Assembly (NCBI RefSeq): GCF_037646705.1
Contig: NZ_JBBHER010000002.1
Coordinates: 620,001 to 684,000, forward strand
Reading direction: 5' to 3'
Length of the DNA: 64,000 bases
Source of the DNA: Pikeienuella litoralis
GTDB lineage: Bacteria; Pseudomonadota; Alphaproteobacteria; Rhodobacterales; Rhodobacteraceae
Positions 60,436 to 64,000 of this stretch are shown piece after piece. Below the pieces are notes generated by a model. The model was given only the letters and a program-made list of their open reading frames with translations, was not told the DNA's origin and ran no database searches. Position 1 is the first letter of the stretch, and each line of letters opens with the position of its first letter. A program made the position numbers and the translations under genes.

Positions 60436-60990
60436 CTATTTGGGGCTCCGCTTCGCGAGGATCCGCTGCAGCGTCCGCCGGTGCATGTTGAGCCGGCGGG
60501 CGGTTTCCGAGACGTTGCGGTCGCAAAGCTCGAACACCCGCTGGATATGCTCCCAGCGAACCCGGTCGGCGGACATCGGGTTCTCCGGCGGCGGCGGTTT
60601 CGCCGCGGTCGGCGTGAGAAGCGCGGCGGTCACATCGTCGGCGTCGGCCGGTTTGGAGAGATAATCGGTCGCGCCGATCTTCACCGCCGCGACGGCGGTG
60701 GCGATGGCGCCGTAACCGGTCAGCACGACGATCCGCGCGCCGGCCCGGGCCGCGCGCAGCGCCTCCACCACGTCGAGCCCGTTGCCGTCTTCGAGCCTGA
60801 GATCGACGACGGCGTAGGCGGGCGGCGCGCTGCTGACGATGCCGAGCCCTTCCGCGACGCTTTCCGCCATCATCGGTTCGAAGCCGCGTTTCTCCATCGC
60901 TCTCGCGAGGCGCCGACGAAACGCTTCGTCGTCATCAAGGATCAATAGTGACCTGTCGGGGCCGATATTGGCGGTAAGGTCGTCAGCCAT
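60436..60990 (-). CDS. regA: Redox response regulator RegA/PrrA/ActR
   Basis: 184 residues, the same length as Rhodobacter PrrA. Receiver domain: LLILDDDEAFRRRLARAMEKRGFEP with acidic triad, phospho-acceptor Asp in YAVVDLRLEDGNGLDVVEAL near 62, VLTGYGAIATAVAAVKIGATDYLSKPADADDV. A Pro-rich linker PPPPENPMSADRVRWEHIQRVFELCDRNVSETARRLNMHRRTLQRILAKRSPK with the Fis-type helix-turn-helix follows. RegA controls photosynthesis, respiration, CO2 and nitrogen fixation genes in relatives. ATG at 60990 is used; 61005 is in frame. It follows senC by 123 bases. Confidence 0.96.
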   Translation of the reverse strand: MADDLTANIGPDRSLLILDDDEAFRRRLARAMEKRGFEPMMAESVAEGLGIVSSAPPAYAVVDLRLEDGNGLDVVEALRAARAGARIVVLTGYGAIATAVAAVKIGATDYLSKPADADDVTAALLTPTAAKPPPPENPMSADRVRWEHIQRVFELCDRNVSETARRLNMHRRTLQRILAKRSPK

Positions 60991-61113
60991 GCGGTGTTTT
61001 CCCATTAATGCGGCTGCGGAGAGGCCTGCGCGCGCTTCATAACGCGGCGTTGAGGCGCGCGCAAACGCCGCATCCCGCGCGGGGGCGCCGCATTCGGCCT
61101 TTCGGCGCGCCGC

Positions 61114-61746
61114 TCAGGCGCCGGCGGCCAGCGCGTCGATATAGCAGGCCGCGCCGTCCGCGATCTTCTCCGGCGAGTCGCCATGGCGGAAAATCGTCAG
61201 GAACCGGTCGCCTTCCGTCATCAGATAGACGAAGGCGCTGTGGTCCATCAGGTAATAATCCGGGTCGTCGGATTCGGGCTTCGCGTAATAGACCTTGTAG
61301 GCCTTCGCGGCCGCGGCGATCGCCTCGGGCGCGCCGGTGAGGCCGATCATGTCGGGATGGATGTTCGCGGTGAAGTCCGCCAGCGCCTCCGGCGTGTCGC
61401 GCTCCGGGTCGATGGTGATGAACACGGTCTTCACCGAACGCCCCGACTCGACCAGAATATCCGCCGCCTGCCCCATCGCGGCCGCGTCCACCGGGCAGAC
61501 GTCGGGGCAGAACGTGTAGCCGAAATAGACCAGCGTCGGCCCGTCGATCACCATCTCGGAGGTCACCGTTTCGCCGGATTCGGATATCAGTTCGAACGGG
61601 CCGCCAATCGCGGCGGTTCCGGTCGCGACGCCGGCGCCGCATTCGGAGAAGGAGCCGGTCGGGTTCATCAGATGCCATGCGCCCGCGCCAAGCCCGGCGA
61701 CGGCGGCGATCGCGGCGGAAATCGCATAGATTTTTATATTAGCCAT
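61114..61746 (-). CDS. senC: SCO1/SenC/PrrC copper-binding redox protein
   Basis: 210 residues. One N-terminal membrane anchor IKIYAISAAIAAVAGLGAGAW at about 4-24. Thioredoxin fold with the copper-binding CxxxC in LVYFGYTFCPDVCPVDAAAMG near 75-95 and the distal His in YLMDHSAFVYLM near 175. In this locus it delivers copper to cytochrome oxidase and links electron transport to the RegB/RegA system. Divergent from regB with 119 bases between. Confidence 0.94.
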   Translation of the reverse strand: MANIKIYAISAAIAAVAGLGAGAWHLMNPTGSFSECGAGVATGTAAIGGPFELISESGETVTSEMVIDGPTLVYFGYTFCPDVCPVDAAAMGQAADILVESGRSVKTVFITIDPERDTPEALADFTANIHPDMIGLTGAPEAIAAAAKAYKVYYAKPESDDPDYYLMDHSAFVYLMTEGDRFLTIFRHGDSPEKIADGAACYIDALAAGA

Positions 61747-61865
61747 ACCCGGACCCTCTCATCATACTGCCCGGGGGATAGCCGCCGGCGCGACCGCGCG
61801 CCAGATGGGCGCGGCGATATGCGCCGGGGCTGGGCGTGAGTTCGCGCCGATGTTACCGGTTCGTG

Positions 61866-63311
61866 ATGGAGAGCGCATTGTTCCAGGAAGTCACGCGAGA
61901 AAAGGCGTCCGGCCGCTGGGTGCGGCTGGAGACGCTGGCCACCCTTCGCTGGCTTGCGGTGGCCGGACAGACGACGGCGGTGGTGGCGGCGGATCAGGCC
62001 TTCGGCGTCATGCTGCCGCGCACGTTCTGCGCGCTGGCGATCGGAGCCGCGGTGATCTTCAACGTGATCACGACGCAGCTCTTCCCGGCGACGACGCGGC
62101 TCAGCCCGCGGGCGGCGACCTTGTCGATGCTGTTCGATCTCGTCCAGGTCTCGACGTTGCTGATCCTGACCGGCGGGCTGACGAACCCTTTCGTCATGCT
62201 GCTGCTGGCCCCGGTGACGATCTCCGCGTCGGCGCTGACGCTGCGCGCCACGATCATCGTCGGGCTGGCCGCGCTCGGGCTCATCTCGGCCATGGCGCAA
62301 TGGAGCCTGCCGCTCAGGTTCGATTCCGGCGATGTGCTGACGGCGCCGCCGATCTATATTTTCGGGGTCTGGGCGGCGCTGACGATCTCGGTTCTGTTCA
62401 TGACGTTCTACGCCCGGCGGGTCGCGGTGGAGACATACCGGATGTCGCGCGCGCTCAGCGAAGCGGAGGCGGCGCTCGCGCGTGAGCAGCGGCTGACCGC
62501 GATCGGCGGGCTCGCGGCGGCGGCGGCGCATGAACTCGGCACGCCGCTCGCGACCATCAAGCTGGTCTCCAAGGAGCTCGCGGATGAACTGGCCGAGCGG
62601 CCGGACCTGCTCGCCGACGCCGTGCTGATTCGAGAGCAGGCGGACCGATGCCGGGTGATTCTGGCGGATCTCGCGCATGGCGGAAAAGCGGATGAGCAGG
62701 TGCGCCGGGCGCCGGTCTCGGCGGTGATCGCGGAGGCGGCCGAGCCCCACGCGGACCGCGGCCGGCGGATCATCCTGCGGATCGGCGGCGAGCTGGCGGA
62801 GACGGTCGGCGCGGCGCAGCCGATCATCAGGCGGAGCCCGGAATTGATCCATGGGTTGAGGAATCTGGTGCAGAACGCGGTCGATTTCGCCGAGACGACG
62901 ATCTGGATCGACGTTTCCGAAGCGGGCGCCGGGCTCAGGATCGTGGTGGGCGACGACGGGCCGGGTTTCCCTGAAGATCTGCTGCAGCGCCTCGGAGACC
63001 CTTACGTGACCTCCCGCGCGCGCCCGGCGGCGCTCCCGGGGCGGACGGGCGGCGCGGAAAAGCCGGTGACGGGCATGGGGCTCGGCCTTTTCATCGCCAA
63101 GACCCTTTTGGAGCGCACCGGCGCGCGGGTGTCCTTCGCAAATTCGGCGAAGGCGGTCCGGCGCGAGAACAGCGGCCAGCCGCCGGAGCGAAGACGCCCG
63201 CCGGGCGCGGTCGTGGCCGCGGTCTGGCCGGAAGGAGCGATCGTCGCCTCGAAAGCGGAGGCGCGCGGGCCGCTCGGGGAGAACGAGCGGTTCACCGCCG
63301 ACAACATCTGA
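61866..63311 (+). CDS. regB: Redox sensor histidine kinase RegB/PrrB
   Basis: 481 residues from the ATG at 61866. Six membrane segments at about 25-185, with the quinone-binding signature LILTGGLTNPFVMLLL near 95-110. The H-box is GLAAAAAHELGTPLATIKLVSKEL near 225 (phospho-acceptor His). The redox-active Cys lies in REQADRCRVILADLAHGGKADEQ near 262, equivalent to Cys265 of RegB. Catalytic motifs: GLRNLVQNAVDFAE, VVGDDGPGFPEDL and GMGLGLFIAKTLLERTGARVSF. A 50-residue C-terminal extension (ENSGQPPERRRPPG...) is more than usual. Confidence 0.95.
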   Translation: MESALFQEVTREKASGRWVRLETLATLRWLAVAGQTTAVVAADQAFGVMLPRTFCALAIGAAVIFNVITTQLFPATTRLSPRAATLSMLFDLVQVSTLLILTGGLTNPFVMLLLAPVTISASALTLRATIIVGLAALGLISAMAQWSLPLRFDSGDVLTAPPIYIFGVWAALTISVLFMTFYARRVAVETYRMSRALSEAEAALAREQRLTAIGGLAAAAAHELGTPLATIKLVSKELADELAERPDLLADAVLIREQADRCRVILADLAHGGKADEQVRRAPVSAVIAEAAEPHADRGRRIILRIGGELAETVGAAQPIIRRSPELIHGLRNLVQNAVDFAETTIWIDVSEAGAGLRIVVGDDGPGFPEDLLQRLGDPYVTSRARPAALPGRTGGAEKPVTGMGLGLFIAKTLLERTGARVSFANSAKAVRRENSGQPPERRRPPGAVVAAVWPEGAIVASKAEARGPLGENERFTADNI

Positions 63312-63383
63312 GCGGGACTCCGCAATCGGAGAAAGGCCGCGAATCCACGGCTTTCATCACTGCAACACTCGACTTCTAGATGT

Positions 63384-63412
63384 TTGACAAGAAGAAAGCT
63401 CGCCTCTAAGTG
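63384..63412 (+). promoter_or_regulatory. Candidate promoter of the PAS kinase gene
   Basis: TTGACA at 63384-63389 and TAAGTG at 63407-63412, spacer 17 bases, in a notably AT-rich stretch (about 63370-63425) between regB and the next gene. The -10 match is weak; TAATAT at 63413 has a longer spacer of 23. Confidence 0.4.
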
Positions 63413-63473
63413 TAATATTTATCGGTCAGCAATCAGGGGTGGTGACCTGGCCTCGATCGAGTGGGGGCGCTCA

Positions 63474-64000
63474 GTGCATCAGTGGACGTGGCTTGAGACG
63501 CTTGGAGCCTTGTGTTTCGCATTCGTCGCTGGCTGCGGTTTTCTCGCCTTGCTGACGCGCATGCGCGCGGCCGCTTCCGGGAGGCCGGGCGCGGCGGCCC
63601 GGGATGAGGGCTTCGCCGCCGCTTCGGCCGCGGCGGTTCTGCGTTTCAACCATGACGGCCTGATCGAAGCGACCGAGGATGCGCGCGCGCTCCTTGGTCT
63701 GCGCAAGAGCGGCGCGCTGAGCTCCGACGCCGTCCTTGGCCAGCTCGAGTCCGGCAGGGCCGCTCTCGAGGCGGCGCTGGGGCGCCTGCTGGCGGATGGA
63801 GAGGCGTTCCAGGTCGTCATCGGCACCCGCGACGGCAAGGTGCTGGACGTGGCCGGCGCGCCATACGGGATCGACGCCACGATCGTTCTGCATGACCAGA
63901 CCGCGCTCTGGCGGCGGGCCGAGGCGGCCGAGGGGCGGCTCGACGCGGTGGAGCGCGAGCTGGCGGATTATCGCCAGGCGCGGCGGGCCGTGCGCGGAAT
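63474..64000 (+). CDS. PAS-domain sensor kinase, N-terminal part, cut by window end
   Basis: About 175 residues visible from the GTG at 63474 (VHQWTWLETLGALCFAFVAGCG). One membrane helix at about 6-27. A PAS-like domain begins AAVLRFNHDGLIEATEDARALLGL (near 55-78) and runs to DVAGAPYGIDATIVLHDQTALWRRAE. Then a helical coil RRAEAAEGRLDAVERELADYRQ. This arrangement (short anchor, PAS, coil, then kinase domains) resembles DivL/PAS sensor kinases of Rhodobacterales, where the rest of the kinase would follow. Longer readings upstream lack a good start. Confidence 0.7.
   Translation, partial: MHQWTWLETLGALCFAFVAGCGFLALLTRMRAAASGRPGAAARDEGFAAASAAAVLRFNHDGLIEATEDARALLGLRKSGALSSDAVLGQLESGRAALEAALGRLLADGEAFQVVIGTRDGKVLDVAGAPYGIDATIVLHDQTALWRRAEAAEGRLDAVERELADYRQARRAVRG

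Overview
The window is GC-rich chromosomal DNA from an alphaproteobacterium, most likely of the order Rhodobacterales. This rests on gene content and order: a divergent regB / senC-regA redox-regulator locus with RegA almost word-for-word like Rhodobacter PrrA, an RpoHII-type heat-shock sigma factor, the run phoH-ybeY-corC-lnt-xre-metK-trmB, the run aroA-cmk-rpsA-ihfB-lapA-trpF followed by trpB, trpA, accD and folC, and the small membrane protein directly ahead of xerD. I see no rRNA, tRNA, CRISPR array, insertion sequence, prophage or plasmid function. Most of it is core genome.

Left part (1-9,500): a partial IlvD/Edd-type sugar-acid dehydratase faces a COG3618 amidohydrolase/lactonase. A complete branched-chain-amino-acid-type ABC importer (livG, livF, livH, livM, binding protein) follows on the minus strand and ends at a strong intrinsic terminator. 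Then come an M20 peptidase, a NudC-type NADH pyrophosphatase and a DUF2852 protein. From 9,600 to 17,550: a TetR/WHG regulator, RlmB, a 510-base gap holding three tandem copies of a terminator hairpin, a CoA-binding protein, MetY, a large Ala/Pro-rich membrane-anchored protein, an XdhC/MocA-type molybdenum-enzyme maturation pair and a secreted PA14-domain protein.

From 17,700 to 36,200: a three-gene operon of glutamine-synthetase-like ligase, aldehyde dehydrogenase and iron alcohol dehydrogenase, which I read as a gamma-glutamylation route for an amine or amino alcohol; UDGb and an NYN nuclease translationally coupled; FolK with a methyltransferase; the two subunits of a 3-oxoacid CoA-transferase; a lytic transglycosylase; a lone Flp-like pilin; a DUF2333 protein; a DsbD-alpha-like periplasmic protein; YqgE; then rpoH-thrC-M16 peptidase-GNAT and aroK-aroB on the minus strand.

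From 36,250 to 64,000: a 47-residue membrane protein and XerD, an SLC13/RCK permease, a conspicuously AT-richer orphan membrane gene (the best candidate for foreign DNA here), trmB-metK-xre, lnt-corC-ybeY-phoH, the aroA-cmk-rpsA and ihfB-lapA-trpF runs, trpB and trpA separated by a DUF2158-like gene, a GST, an aminotransferase and a thioesterase, accD-folC, the RegB/SenC/RegA locus, and the start of a PAS-type sensor kinase cut by the window edge.

The functional threads are amino-acid biosynthesis (aromatic, tryptophan, threonine, methionine/SAM), envelope and RNA maintenance, and redox-responsive regulation. No striking unknown system is evident. The items most worth following are the amine/amino-alcohol operon, the lactonase-dehydratase pair, the triple terminator block, the AT-rich orphan gene and the DUF2158 gene inside the trp cluster.
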